A stretch of 64,000 nucleotides of DNA from Symbiodinium natans (lineage: Eukaryota; Sar; Dinophyceae; Suessiales; Symbiodiniaceae), in contig CAJNDS010002208.1 in NCBI GenBank assembly GCA_905221605.1, positions 62,001 to 126,000 on the forward strand, given 5' to 3'. Below the pieces are notes generated by a model. That model saw only the letters and a program-made list of their open reading frames with translations, did no database searches and was not told where the DNA came from. A program made the translations under genes and the position numbers. Positions 34,690 to 45,418 of the stretch are shown in pieces (the stretch's first letter is position 1; each line of letters opens with the position of its first letter).

Positions 34690-35010
34690 ATCAAGAAGCG
34701 CCCGTCAACGGTATTTTCCACACTTTGCTAAGTAGCTGGATATCAGAGGCACAGGTCTTTTCGTGAGAGTAAATAAGAGGTCCTTTTCTTCTCAGAAAAG
34801 GATGAAAAAGCAAGAATCCGTACCTGTATTGATAAGGATTCCGGATTCCCTTAGTCTTCGGAGCAAAATATGAGAAGCCCTTACGTTAAACACATGAACA
34901 ATCTTTATAGTAGGCTTCCAACAGTTCGATAAGTAAGGAACAATACGGCATGGCAGCGTCTTCGTTTGTCATTCTAGCCCCTTACCTGCGAGTAAAGGAA
35001 CCGAAAATGA
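34690..35010. other. Non-repetitive spacer
   Basis: It is moderately AT-rich. A short frame after TTCTTCTCAG at about 34797 reads RMKKQESVPVLIRIPDSLSL and stops; it could be a further piece of the preceding broken region. Nothing else recognised. Confidence 0.3.
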
Positions 35011-35013
35011 AAG

Positions 35014-35118
35014 GCACGGGAGAGAGAGGGAGAGAGAGGGAGAGAGAGGGAGAGAGAGGGAGAGAGAGGGAGAGAGAGGGAGAGAGAGGGAGAGAGAGGG
35101 AGAGAGAGGGGGAGAGAG
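35014..35118. repeat. (GAGAGAGG)n minisatellite
   Basis: About 12 copies of the 8-mer GAGAGAGG with one changed copy near the end, followed by GGAGGGAG-type purine DNA to about 35160. Confidence 0.95.
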
Positions 35119-35536
35119 GGAGGGGGAGACAGGGAGGGAGGGAGAGGAGGGAGAGAGACAAAGAATGAGCGTGAGGGGGAATGTGGCAAAAAGTGCCGTG
35201 CCTTTCTTTTCGGATCTTGGAGAGGCTGGCCCCAGGCCGCAGCGCAGCCTGGGTACTTGCACGGGCCTAATGGTGTAAGTTGTCAAGCCAGTGCAGAATC
35301 AGTACGAATCAACGTAAAGGTGGTTTAAAGGTGTGAGAGAACGGAGCCTCTCGCAAGCCCTAAGGTGTGCACCGAAATCCTGTTGCTGGGCTCCTGGCCC
35401 GGAGACTCGGAGAGAGCAAGCGGAGCAAAGCCACGGCAACACGCCCGAGTCACGGCCGAGAGTCAACTCTGGGACAGTCGTTTTTCTCCGAAGGCTCGGC
35501 ACCACGTTCGAGAGCGAGATGACATTTCCTTTCCAG

Positions 35537-35682
35537 GACTTGAAGTATCTGACATCTCGATTCACACGGTCGCTCACGCCCCAAAAATCGACCCTCCGAG
35601 AGGCAGACTCAGCGACCCTGAGCCCACAGAAGGGCTCCGGTCACTTTGCCAGGGACCCGTCATGCGATACCGTTCGCAGTAG
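35537..35682 (+). CDS. Exon candidate, frame ambiguous
   Basis: It follows a good acceptor (TTTCCTTTCCAG). Two frames stay open. One reads LEVSDISIHTVAHAPKIDPP then RGRLSDPEPTEGLRSLCQGP and stops at 35680; the other reads DLKYLTSRFTRSLTPQKSTL. I cannot decide between them. Function unknown. Confidence 0.25.
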
Positions 35683-35699
35683 CGCATCACTATGCAGAT

Positions 35700-36950
35700 G
35701 CCTGAGGCCTTCCAGGGACACCTCTACTTTTCGTCCTCGGAGGTCTCTGGCAGGCCCCGTCTGCCTTGCAAAAGACTCATGACACAATGAGGTTTGAAAG
35801 CAAAGGCGGCCGCTTGTGTGAGTTTGTCCAGGCTGCTGATGCGCAGCAATGGGAGCAGCCCTGTGCTCGTGCCCCCAGGACTGGGATCATGTGGCAACTG
35901 ACGATGTGTGCTGTACGTAGTGGTCAACTCTGGAAGGTGTGAAAGATGCCCATGGCTTCCGGGAGCGAGACGGCCGGCTTACTTTCTTCGGCATGGCCCC
36001 TTGCTGAAATTATTGCTGGTTTCTTGGGCAGGGGAAGCGAGGGGAGGGGCTTACTTTCTTCGGCATAGCCCCTTGGCCCTGACAACGTTTCCGATCGTCC
36101 GCAGGCTGGAACCAAAAGGCAGGAGAAAAAACGAAAAAGAGACGGAAAAAAAGACACAATTCATATGTTAGCACACTCGGCAAGGTACAACAGCACAGCG
36201 TCTTCCTGTTAAGTAGCACAAGCAATCCAAAACTAGAACAACTCCTGGCCCCAGCGGAGTGTCGAGAGTGGTCAACGATGCGAGAAACAACGGTAAAGTC
36301 CCGGTAAAGGATGCCTGGAGTTCGCGTACCTTGCAGTCTTTCCCCTTTCCCCTTTGCTTCGCTCCCCGTGAAGGCAAGCTCATCAAACCTATAGGCTACG
36401 CATGGCTACGCAGAACGACATAGAACGACAAGGAAGACAGGGAGGATCAGGGAGGTGTGGTGATGTGTGGTGTGCCTTCTTGAACAGAACTCATGGCTGG
36501 TTCTTGTGTGTTCTTGTGTGAGCACGTCCCAGGCCTCGGGTGCCTCTGCAGGTGCGGTGATGTGTAACGCAGCACGGTTGTGCAGGGGATTGGGTGTTCT
36601 CGTACGTGTTCTCTCTTCCTTCTCCCTCCCTCCCTTCCCTCTTCTTTTCTTAGTTTTTTCACTTTCTGAGACTTTCTTCTTTCTACTGCGTTTTCTTTCT
36701 CGTCTTTTGCTGGCTTCTATGTCTATGTCGCCTCTCCATGCCTGGCAGGCGAGGGCGAGGCCCTTTGGGGTCTCCGCAGCCAGGGCCTCGACTCGAGATT
36801 CGAGCAGGAAGTCAACCCTTTCTTCTCTGGAACTTTGTCTTGCCTGGGCTTTGCTCCGTCCGCAATGACTCCATGAAGCCTCGATCTTTGCTCTCTGTTC
36901 TTTGTCCTGTTCTTTGGAGCTGCTTGGGCGAGGCGATGGCAGCAGCGCGG
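35700..36950. other. Stretch without a supportable gene
   Basis: A direct repeat of GGCTTACTTTCTTCGGCAT occurs near 35977 and 36048, spaced about 71 bp. The rest shows no coding chain; pyrimidine-rich runs near 36610-36700 look intronic. Confidence 0.35.
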
Positions 36951-36961
36951 AGGTTTTACAG

Positions 36962-37180
36962 CTGTTTGCCGGTTCGCGGCTCTTTCCGTGCGGGCCACAG
37001 AATGCCACCGACCGAAGACAGTGCGCTTCCAAGCAAAAGACGGGCATCCCGCATGGACCGCTGGGAAAGTGACCAGCAGGGGCCTTCAGGGATCAACGAA
37101 GGTAGAGGAGATCACACGCACCTCTCGGAGCTGCAACTTGTGAAGGCTGCAGGCTTTGCCAGAAAACTGGCTCTTCGCAG
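36962..37180 (+). CDS. Exon candidate, unknown
   Basis: The acceptor ends GAGGTTTTACAG and the donor is GTCAGT. The frame reads CLPVRGSFRAGHRMPPTEDS, ALPSKRRASRMDRWESDQQG, then LSELQLVKAAGFARKLALR. It is charged and has no obvious fold. It may belong with coding-like sequence at 37699-37760 (GLGDVWDAIIGLLEEFTAQS) and 38184-38296, though phases between these could not be reconciled. Confidence 0.3.
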
Positions 37181-37543
37181 GTCAGTTTTTTACTTTTCCT
37201 CTCCCTTCTTTCCGAAGGCCAAAGAGAACATGCTGCTCTGCCACTTTCACTTTTTCCAACAGTCGAGTGGGAGGGAATCCAGTTCCCTCAAGGTGAACGG
37301 TGAACGAGGAAACGAGACTTTGCAGTTGCACACAAGTGGCACAGCGCCAATTGTATTGTTGACTGAGCATCTGTTTTTTTTGGGCCCCTTTGGTTTCCTT
37401 CCATGAGTTTGAGGACCGATGCGGATGATGCAAGCTTCAAGGTGCGACGCCCATGAACTTTCTTTCAGTTTGCGTGTCCGTCTGTGTCAGGGTCTGTCTA
37501 GGTGTCCGTGTCTGTGTCTATGTCTCTCTCTGTCCGTCCGTCG

Positions 37544-37567
37544 TGTGTGTGTGTGTGTGTGTGTGTG
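37544..37567. repeat. (GT)n microsatellite
   Basis: About 12 GT dinucleotides. Confidence 0.9.
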
Positions 37568-38183
37568 TCTGCTATGTTGTGTCAATCCTTCCATGTTACA
37601 ACCACGAACGAACGGCGCCCATGCCACGAGACGTATATGTCGGTATGTTAGGGCTACAGATACAGAACGGAAACGCGGGTCAGGGACAAAGCCATAAGTG
37701 GGCTTGGGGGATGTTTGGGACGCAATTATAGGCTTGCTGGAGGAGTTCACGGCACAATCCGATGCCACAGGGGGGAGGTGGATTGGGGTGTGGAAGGGTG
37801 GGGAAGGAGACGGTTGTTGGTCTGCTGTTTTGGCCAGGGGCCGAGGCGAAGTCACAATGTGCCCTTATGTTTGTCGGTTTCAAGCATCTAAGAGGCCTGA
37901 AAGAGAGGTTGGTCCGGGCAGGCGGTGAAATCCTGCGGAGCCTTCCGTAGTGAGACGCTGCTTTCCAACTTCAGACAGGGCCTCAGTGGAAAGGGTACGC
38001 AAGCTGATCGGAGAGAGGAGAAGGCTTGTGCACACCTTGTGTGTCTCATGCCGTCCCAAACGTGTCAGAGCATCTAGGAACAGCCATAACTAGACTCACT
38101 CGCTCTCTCTCTCTCTCTCTCCCCCTCTCTCTCTCTTTCTCTGTCTCGCTCTATTTTTCTATTTCCCTTCTCATTGTTGTCAG

Positions 38184-38296
38184 GCCTGGGTACATTGGAC
38201 GAGGAGGCGCTCGCGGCGTCCGAGTCGGACTGTCGTCTGCTGGCCCAGGGACTGGAGCCGAGGCGAGGCGGCTGCAGAGTCATCAGGGCCGACTAG
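38184..38296 (+). CDS. Terminal exon candidate
   Basis: The acceptor is a strong pyrimidine tract (TTCTCATTGTTGTCAG). The frame reads LGTLDEEALAASESDCRLLA then QGLEPRRGGCRVIRAD and TAG at 38294. Preceding CT repeats (38101-38150) fit an intron end. Unknown family. Confidence 0.35.
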
Positions 38297-38453
38297 CTCA
38301 ACGTCGCTATTGACGAGTCCTCGTGCTTTCTTGACTCTGTCCAGCTTGTCAGCAATCAGGACCGTCCTCTCATCACCTTTTCGTCGCTCTGACTGTCGAG
38401 GTTGTCAAGAGCAAGAGCAGAGTTGTTTTTTTGCCAAATGAGATTTATTAACC

Positions 38454-38455
38454 AG

Positions 38456-38534
<79 letters not shown>
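38454..38534. repeat. (AGT)n microsatellite
   Basis: About 26 AGT trinucleotides. All frames through it are Val, Ser or Tyr/Leu runs. Confidence 0.97.
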
Positions 38535-38539
38535 CAGCA

Positions 38540-39060
38540 CGAGCAATAATACGCAGTTGTTGTGTCGTAGTGGTAGCAGTCGAAGCAGGAGGAGGTGGTC
38601 ATAGAAATCGTCATTTTCATTTAATAACATATCAATAACATGTATATCTATTGTCAAACATAGTCAACGCAAGGACGATGCGCGAAATAGACCCTAAAGG
38701 TCTCGGCCACATATATATGTGTATATATATATATATATATTTCCCCACATTTGAATTGTATTTGCATCAAACAAAATACTCCTGATTCATTAATAACACA
38801 TTTGTTTACTCACTAAACTCGCCTGCGAGAATCCGAGTGGAAACCTTGAAAAACCTGATGTCTTCGCACACCAAGTAAAGAACACATTTAAAGCGTTTGT
38901 TTTCTTTGTCTAAGTGTGTCTAAGTTAATTGGTTCTGCTAGTTTTTCAACATGAAAGCTATGGCAGCATATAGGTATATTTCGCCCGTTTTGTATGAGGG
39001 TAGCTCGTCTCACGAATTTTCGATGAAGCCTGGGGAAGAGAAGTAAACGCAACATGTGCA
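38540..39060. other. AT-rich stretch with TA microsatellite
   Basis: AT-rich DNA with a TA run at about 38709-38740 and no coding-like frame. It resembles the AT-rich segment at 11700-12450. Confidence 0.6.
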
Positions 39061-39586
39061 GAGCGAAGCCTGCTCAGCCACCTTGTGAAACGCTGTCGCT
39101 CTTGATATCAGTGCGAACTAGAAGCGGGGATGTCTCGGTTCCAATGCCAGACTTGGCTGCGACACAACACCGTAAAGGATGCACTGCAGTTCTCCCCTCA
39201 AGCAACGTCCAGTCCCGAGTGATCTGAAAAATCGAAGGCCTGGAAGCTCGCGACTCCTGGCTGTGCTGCTTTGCGGAGTCATCCCGTACACTGGTGCCCA
39301 GGGGGCCAAGACATGGGAAGAGAGACAACTTTCAGAGTTTGTTTTGCTGAGTAAGTGGAGGAAGTGCAAGCACCAGTGACAGCCGATTGAATGTGATGTA
39401 TCGACCTCTGCCGTTTCCAGTTTTGGATTGCTTTGCTCGAGAGGTCTCGGTGCTTACCTCCTAGTCCGGAAGCGGGTGGCATGCACCCCAGTCTTGCCCG
39501 TGATGTTTTTCAGAGCAGGGTTCTGCAGTACATTAGGGTTCTTGGGGCTTGGAGTGTTTATTTAGGGTACTCCTTGACGACTGCAG

Positions 39587-39675
39587 CCCGGCGCCTTCGT
39601 GATCTTGTTCGCCGGCGCGTACATTCTGGTCCTGTTGATCTATCTCCTGCCATGGACCCAAGCGGACATCGAGTC
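39587..39675 (+). CDS. Exon candidate with a membrane helix
   Basis: After the acceptor CTTGACGACTGCAG the frame reads PGAFVILFAGAYILVLLIYL then LPWTQADIE, a clear transmembrane helix. The following 100 bases are pyrimidine-rich and end in CTTTTCTCCTCAG at 39779, so the exon probably ends near 39675, but no GT donor is visible there. A non-canonical donor would be required. The next exon would start at 39780. Unknown family. Confidence 0.3.
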
Positions 39676-39849
39676 TCTTCTCTCTCCTTCTTCGCTTTCT
39701 GAGCCCTTCCCTTCGTCCCTTTCCTTTGGCTCAATTCTCGTTCAGCTTCTCCTCTGTCCTTACTCCCTTTTCTCCTCAGGATGCATGGCCGCTTGGTGCC
39801 CCTGCTCTTCTTCCTGCAGGTGGGGACAGAGACATTTCAGACATCGCTG

Positions 39850-40038
39850 CTAATCGGGCCATTTAGGGGCATCCTGGTCCCAAACTGCCCAAACACGCCA
39901 CATACTTTGGTTCCTATCAAAATGCTGACGGCGGCAATCTAGCATTGCCTCTATCTGGCTCATTCGTAGTGTTACCCTCAACACTGGGTTCATTGCTTGG
40001 ATTCTGAGATCTCGGACTGGCGGAGCCTCACCTTCCAT
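39850..40038 (-). pseudogene. Short minus-strand ORF of 62 codons, possibly decayed
   Basis: From ATG at 40038 the minus frame reads RDLRIQAMNPVLRVTLRMSQ, IEAMLDCRRQHFDRNQSMWR, VWAVWDQDAPKWPD and a stop. The residue pattern is strongly protein-like. Sequence just upstream on the same strand also looks coding in another frame (MLDGNVYFGERFRA), so this is probably a broken longer ORF. Not recognised. Confidence 0.35.
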
Positions 40039-40534
40039 TCGAGTGTATCCAGAGCTCTGGACCTCCCATATATTACATCGTCATAGCGGCGCCCGGAATC
40101 GTTCTCCAAAGTACACGTTTCCATCAAGCATGATCACGTCCCTAGAGGTATTTGACGACCGACTTTAGTGTACTCCTCCATTTCAAGGGCACTGAGATCT
40201 TCCTTTGGGTGTGCCAAATGCGTGCTCGCAGCATGCGCGCACGGCAGTAGGAAAGATAACACGTTCCCTTCGCAATGCATTCGAGCTGTAGAACGTGACA
40301 GATTTTGTGTGAATTCACTGTGTCCTGCGTCAAGAAGCACCACTTACACATACAAAAATCGCAAGCATGCCAGATTCCACCTACTATGTAAGAACACAAA
40401 GCTGTATATGTAGCTGTAAGACAACACACACAGAGACATACACACACACACACACGGGGAGCAATCCATCGGTGCCGAAGATGGTACTGAGTGTGTCGAT
40501 CGATGAATACGAGGTAACCTAAGACAATATCCTG

Positions 40535-40812
40535 TCAGGCACGTCCTTGCTGAGCAAACTGCGATGTATCAGATGCCCGACCACCAGTTTTGAATTGCAC
40601 AGCGATCCTAAACATCACGGAAGCTGACCTGATTGAAATGAAAACTTGCAAGTGCGCCTGGATGATCAGTCTAGGCTTTTGTCTCTGACGCCCGGAATCG
40701 TTGGACAGGGTAAATACCATAGAGCCCTGTCTCCCGGTACTAGAAAGCCGAAGATGCGGCAACAGTCCTGAGGTGCGAAAATCCTGATATGTGACAATCA
40801 ATTCTGCTTGGC
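40535..40812 (-). pseudogene. Minus-strand coding-like ORF interrupted by TGA
   Basis: The minus frame reads ELIVTYQDFRTSGLLPHLRL, GSMVFTLSNDSGRQRQKPRL, IIQAHLQVFISIRSASVMFR, then ...ASDTSQFAQQGRA and TGA at 40537-40535. The same frame goes on past the stop as QDIVLGYLVFIDRHTQYHLR. The plus-strand words GCCCGGAATCGTT near 40093 and 40690 recur in both this ORF and the one at 39850-40140, suggesting related fragments. Family unknown; a mobile-element remnant is possible. Confidence 0.35.
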
Positions 40813-40825
40813 TTTGAATCAGGGC

Positions 40826-40836
40826 ACGCACACGCA

Positions 40837-40868
<32 letters not shown>

Positions 40869-40878
40869 CACACACATA
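40826..40878. repeat. (ACGC)n and (AC)n microsatellite
   Basis: Seven or so ACGC units followed by about ten AC dinucleotides. The complement type of the 8254-8492 repeat. Confidence 0.93.
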
Positions 40879-41160
40879 CACGTCAAATTCATCCCTGAGG
40901 GTTCCGGCATCCACAGAAGAATTTCAGCTGCCGTTCAGGCGCAAGATGCTCAGGCTACCACGTGCATGCAACGTGCATTTGCACGATGTTTTCGGGCACG
41001 TCAAGTTTCAAGCAATCGGTCTTGTTTGTGTTACTAATAAGTTTACTTATGAGTCAGAGTAAGTGCCTATATGTCTATAACGTGTAATCCGCCAGCTTGC
41101 TTCAGCCGTTCTTGCGCGCACGAAAGACTGGAAACCGAGGCATCATCTTTGACGTACACC

Positions 41161-41606
41161 ATTAGTGCTTGCCTGGTAGTGGCAGCGAACCAGGCAAGAG
41201 CGCATGCGGCGGCAGTGTCGAAAGCACAGGCCAAGATGCACAACTCCCACAGAGACTTGCCGAAGGTAGCGTGGCAGCGCGCCACCAACGCCTCGAAAGA
41301 CACCTTCGTGCTGTCGCTGGGCTGCTGGGCAGCCGGTGCGGTCGCCCTGGGCCTTGCAGCGGCCCTCTCTCTGGTGCATCCCCGAATTTCCTATTCTTTC
41401 GCCCGACTCAACTTGACTCAGCTTGACTCAGCTTCACTCCTTCCTTTCGGCTTCAGGCCCTGCCTGAGTTGCCAGCGGCAGCCCTGGGCGCAGGCGTATT
41501 GCTGGCTTGGGCCTTACAAAGCCTCATAAGTCTCCCATTGGTGCAATGCTACAGCCCCGCTGCTGCCCTCGCTGTCCAATGCATCATGCGACACCTCTTT
41601 CTGTAG
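41161..41606 (+). CDS. C-terminal part of a membrane protein (two helices), two exons
   Basis: Exon 1 (start uncertain, ends 41373 at donor GTGCAT) reads ANQARAHAAAVSKAQAKMHN, SHRDLPKVAWQRATNASKDT, then FVLSLGCWAAGAVALGLAAA, a membrane span. Exon 2 (41457-41606, acceptor CCTTTCGGCTTCAG) joins in phase 0 and reads ALPELPAAALGAGVLLAWAL, then SLISLPLVQCYSPAAALAVQ and ...RHLFL with TAG. The second exon adds a further hydrophobic stretch. The 83-nt intron contains CTTGACTCAG repeats. An antisense ORF over exon 1 is a shadow. A block upstream at 40915-41015 (EEFQLPFRRKMLRLPRACNV) may be an earlier exon. Family not recognised. Confidence 0.5.
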
Positions 41607-41609
41607 ATT

Positions 41610-43080
41610 GCTGTAGTCACGGCACGGAATCGTGGAGGTGCGAAACCCGAGGTTCTGGCCCCTCTGCTGCGAGATGCCCTGCCAGTACGGAGCAAGCCTC
41701 AGGAGCCATCAGGAGAGCAGGAGCACCAAAAGCACAGGGAATCGCAGAGAATGAGAGAATGATGCAGATGCTTGCGAGCTCTCGAGGCTGGCCACTCTGG
41801 GTTTCTTAGCGCTGAGCTCCCAGGTTCGATTTTTGTCACCTGCTTCTTGAGGGGTGGGGGGGCCTGGGGGGGTGTTTAGAGAAGCACTCGTGAACGGCTA
41901 GCTGTTTACGACCGTGTGCGCTAGACCGACCTCTCCAATAATCGCTAAAAACATCGAAGGTGTTTTTGCCCTCTCTCGAAATGCTATTACCATCCCAAAG
42001 GGAAGGGAGCTAAAGCATGAGAGCACCACAGGCAGAGAAGGCCTACCCCAGAAGGGGCTAATTGTATGTGTTTCCCCAAAAGGGCTAAACAATCACTCTT
42101 GAATTTGCTGCTGTCACACACATGAGCTACATGTGCATGCAGTCAGATGTGCCACTTGTGCTATGTGCAGTTGTGATGTTACATGTGCAGAGCTACATGT
42201 TCACTGGCATTCCTTTTTGGGGAGGGGGCGCTAAACGGCAACAACGCCCGTGGCCATTGTGGCTACAAGGCCCCCTAAGAAAAAGGGGGGGGCAAATTCA
42301 AAGTGCCCACCCTACCCACCCTGGGGGAATCCGGGACCCGAAGGGACCCGGCCTCCGAGCTATGAGTGGGATCTGTCCACCTTCCATACAAAAGTCCGAT
42401 GAGCGAGTGCTCTGTTGATTGGACCATTTCCACGGGAGTGCGATCTGAGCTAGCTACATTGGCGCTATGCTCGTTAGGTTTCGCCATAGGGACTCCTTCC
42501 TCTCCAGGGCTAAACCCAAACAACCACTCTGGTTGTGGTGCTAGGGGAGGTGGAGGGCTCTAGAGAGTAGGGCTAGTGTACGAACAATAAAAACGGAAGT
42601 GAGAAGAAAGAGAGAGAGGAAAAAGACAAAGTCAGAAGTTAGAACATGTGAAGAATAAGAAGAACAACAGCAAGAACAATGAGACGCGGGTGCGACTACA
42701 GTTTGCTGGTTCACTCCCGCAGCCATTGGAAGGCGAATCCAATGAGGAGGAGGAGGAGGAGGAGGAGGAGGAGGAGGCTGGCCAAGGCAAAGACGATCCG
42801 TAAGAAAGTGCTCACCAAGAGAAGAAAATGGAGTGCGAGGATGAACATGCAACGCAGCAAACTCATGAACAGAGAGTCACGTGCCTCTAAACTTTAAACA
42901 GCTTAACAAGCGACGCCTTCGCACACCTCCTCTCCTAAACATGCCTATATTGACCCCCAGACCCCGCCCATAACCAGCCATGAAGCACCACCACACAGCC
43001 ACCACAGCCCCACAAAAGAGCGGAAACCGCTGTCAGTGGAGTAGGAACCCGAAGACACGGACACAAAATGGCGAATCGCT
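41610..43080. other. Stretch without a supportable gene
   Basis: It contains G-runs, a GAG microsatellite near 42744 and short frames without splice support (for example 42366-42563). Nothing is called. Confidence 0.35.
42744..42779. repeat. (GAG)n microsatellite
   Basis: About 12 AGG/GAG trinucleotides. Confidence 0.93.
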
Positions 43081-43085
43081 GAAAG

Positions 43086-43508
43086 ATGAAGAAATACGAA
43101 ACACAGGATAGAACAGTTTCCAGTCTACAAGAGTGCAGGCAGCGACACCGCCTTACGCGACCAGAAGCCAGCAGGCCGACCCACGACCGGTTCCGACGCC
43201 TTCGCGCGCAGATTCGGGATGGACGAGCGCATCAAACCACCCTCCCCCAGGCCCAACTCGACGTTATCAGCTCTCACAGCTCGATACAGCGAAAACCAGC
43301 GCTGGGCATGCAGAGAATGAACACCACGAGGGTCATCGAGTTGCAGTACTGGAGGGATGCAGAACCCGCAGAAGAAGCACAGGACATAAAGGACACAAGT
43401 GCTCGGCACCCCCCAGGCATCTCCAATTACCAGAAGGGGACGACAGACTTAAGCGAGGGAGGGCGCTTTATAGGAGGCATAGAGTGCGTTGCATGCAGGG
43501 GCGAGTAG
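43086..43508 (+). CDS. Hypothetical ORF, 140 codons
   Basis: It starts with ATG and reads MKKYETQDRTVSSLQECRQR through RVIELQYWRDAEPAEEAQDI and ...GGIECVACRGE with TAG. It is hydrophilic and Arg/Gln/Ala-rich. A second plus frame and an antisense frame are also open over the same bases, so coding is doubtful. No domain seen. Confidence 0.2.
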   Translation: MKKYETQDRTVSSLQECRQRHRLTRPEASRPTHDRFRRLRAQIRDGRAHQTTLPQAQLDVISSHSSIQRKPALGMQRMNTTRVIELQYWRDAEPAEEAQDIKDTSARHPPGISNYQKGTTDLSEGGRFIGGIECVACRGE

Positions 43509-43843
43509 CGATTGGAGCCCAGTTGCGGCATGGGTACTTCTGATTGGGGAGCGAAGCAATGTGAAACACAGCGAGAGGATTGATTCAACCTTTCGACATC
43601 TCGCTCGCAACGTCCTGGACATGCCTGAAGCCTGCAATCCACGAATCGCAACATTGACCCCTTGCGTATATCTGACTCTTTTAAGTACCTTTCCTCGTCT
43701 CCCCAAATCTCCCCTCTCAGTAGCACTGCAGACTGTTACATATTTGTCGGTGTCCATATGAAGTATTAAGTGCTAGTTCGCTAGACTGTTCTGGGAACGT
43801 GTGTGTCTTTTTTGTTCGGCCAGCTCTTTTACTTTACCTTTTT

Positions 43844-44545
43844 GTTGCTTGGCCAGCCGCGTCCCGAACAAAGAAAAACAAACGCGCCCGGAGTTTTTTT
43901 TCTTTTGCTCGGCCAGCCGCGTCCCGAACAAAAAAAACAACGCGCCCCGTGGACGAAGGCCCCCGGCCCGCAAGTGAGTGAGTGACCGGGCGCGTCCCGA
44001 ACCAAAAAAAAAACGCGCCCGGAGCGTTTTTTTTGCTCCGCCAGCCGCGTAAAAAAAATGCGCCCCGGCCGCCCCGAGTGTTTTCTTTTTGCTGGGCCAG
44101 CCGCGTCCCGAACAAAAAAAGACGCTTTGGTTCGTCTTGCTTCGTCTCTAGAGAGAAACTGCTTTCTCTTACGAACCGTGCGATAAGAAGGATGGATTCA
44201 AAACGCTTTTTACGTTCTGTTCGACTGGTTATTGAAATGCAGTTGAATTGGTGGACAATATGGTGTGGCTGTTGAAGTAATCATATTTTGGAAAAATTGA
44301 TTTTCTGAAAGATTGTATCTTTTGATTGAAAAATATTTTTCCAGCCGCGTCCCGAACAAAAAAAAACGTGCCCCGGCCGCCCCCGAGTGTTTTTTTTGCT
44401 GCGCCAGCCGCGTCCCGAAAAAATAAAAACAAAACGCGCCCCGGCCGCCCCGAGTGTTTTTCTTTTTGCTGGGCCAGCCGCGTCCCGAACAAAAAGAAAG
44501 AACGCGCCCGGAGTGTTTTTTTTGCTCGGCCAGCCGCGTGAGTTA
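43844..44545. repeat. T-tract / GC core / A-tract repeat cluster, two blocks
   Basis: About nine copies of a 50-70 bp unit: a T-run, then GCTCGGCCAGCCGCGTCCCG, AAC, an A-run, then CGCGCCCGGAGTG or CGCGCCCCGGCCGCCCCGAG. Copies lie at 43844-44125 and 44339-44545, separated by about 215 bp of unrelated AT-richer sequence. A- and T-run lengths vary between copies. Translated frames repeat as FVRDAAG on the minus strand; I regard these as artefacts. Confidence 0.9.
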
Positions 44546-44603
44546 CACAAAGGCGTGCTGAGCAAAAAACGTACGGAACGAAAAACAAACACTCTTACCG
44601 CTG

Positions 44604-45164
44604 TTGCATTCTCTGCCCCGTAAGCTGTGGACGTCAAAGGGATTATGGCACGTGTCGCACTTGTGCAAAAAAGCCAGACTCCTCCGACCAACAGGGATTG
44701 AGAAAGACGTTGTCACGTGCCTCAACAAGGGCAATGCTGCGAGTGAGCGTTTTGGAGTTGCGTACATGCAGTGCCTCACTCTACTCAATGTTGAAGTATT
44801 CGTTGTCGTTATATTCCGCATGCTGTCGCGAGATCACTCGATCAGGCAGCGGAGGCCTTTGCTGCCAGCTTTGCGCCGGGCCAAGGCTTTCCAGCCCGAA
44901 GCTCCCAATCACGAATTCCGCTTAAGCTACTTTTCTCGAGTTGCGAGATGTTTCACAGAACAATCCACTCCAAAGGTGGGCCTGCATGTTTGCAGCAGTG
45001 CACTCTCGGGAAGGGGGTCGAGAGATCATCGGGGGCTTGGCAGCGCAAACGCCAGGGAGCATGAAGAAGGGACCCAGCAAATGAAGGAGGAACTGAAGCC
45101 TAGATTTCCACCTGTCCTCTCGTGGGGCCCTTTGTTGACACATGCCGTGGAAGATTTGCTGTAG
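44604..45164 (+). CDS. Hypothetical ORF, about 186 codons
   Basis: The open frame (no ATG at its start) reads LPRKLWTSKGLWHVSHLCKK, GIEKDVVTCLNKGNAASERF, a hydrophobic stretch LLNVEVFVVVIFRML, then LPALRRAKAFQPEAPNHEFR and ...LSWGPLLTHAVEDLL with TAG. For this window it is long for an uninterrupted frame outside repeats. It might be one or two exons plus read-through intron. It lies just downstream of the LINE 3' end. Function unknown. Confidence 0.3.
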   Translation: MHSLPRKLWTSKGLWHVSHLCKKARLLRPTGIEKDVVTCLNKGNAASERFGVAYMQCLTLLNVEVFVVVIFRMLSRDHSIRQRRPLLPALRRAKAFQPEAPNHEFRLSYFSRVARCFTEQSTPKVGLHVCSSALSGRGSRDHRGLGSANAREHEEGTQQMKEELKPRFPPVLSWGPLLTHAVEDLL

Positions 45165-45321
45165 CGGATTGCGCAGGGCCCCCACTCAGCGTCGTTTTCC
45201 AAGCGATTGCAAGCAGCTACGAAAAAAGGGCAACAGGCACACAGAATTAATTTTAACGCTACGCGACCCGCCTCGGCCCGGCCCAGCGCATCCGCGTGAG
45301 CATGGTGATTCCGCAGCGCCC

Positions 45322-45335
45322 GTTTAGGGTTTAGG
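45322..45335. repeat. Target-site-duplication copy at LINE 3' end
   Basis: GTTTAGGGTTTAGG, identical over 14 bp to 54087-54100 at the other end of the element; the flanking bases differ on both sides. Telomere-type sequence. Confidence 0.7.
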
Positions 45336-45418
45336 TCGGACATTGCATGGTGGAGTCCAGCATGAAGTTTGCGTGAAACCACCCCGTGCATGTTGCAAGG
45401 GAGATGGGTTAAAAGCAA

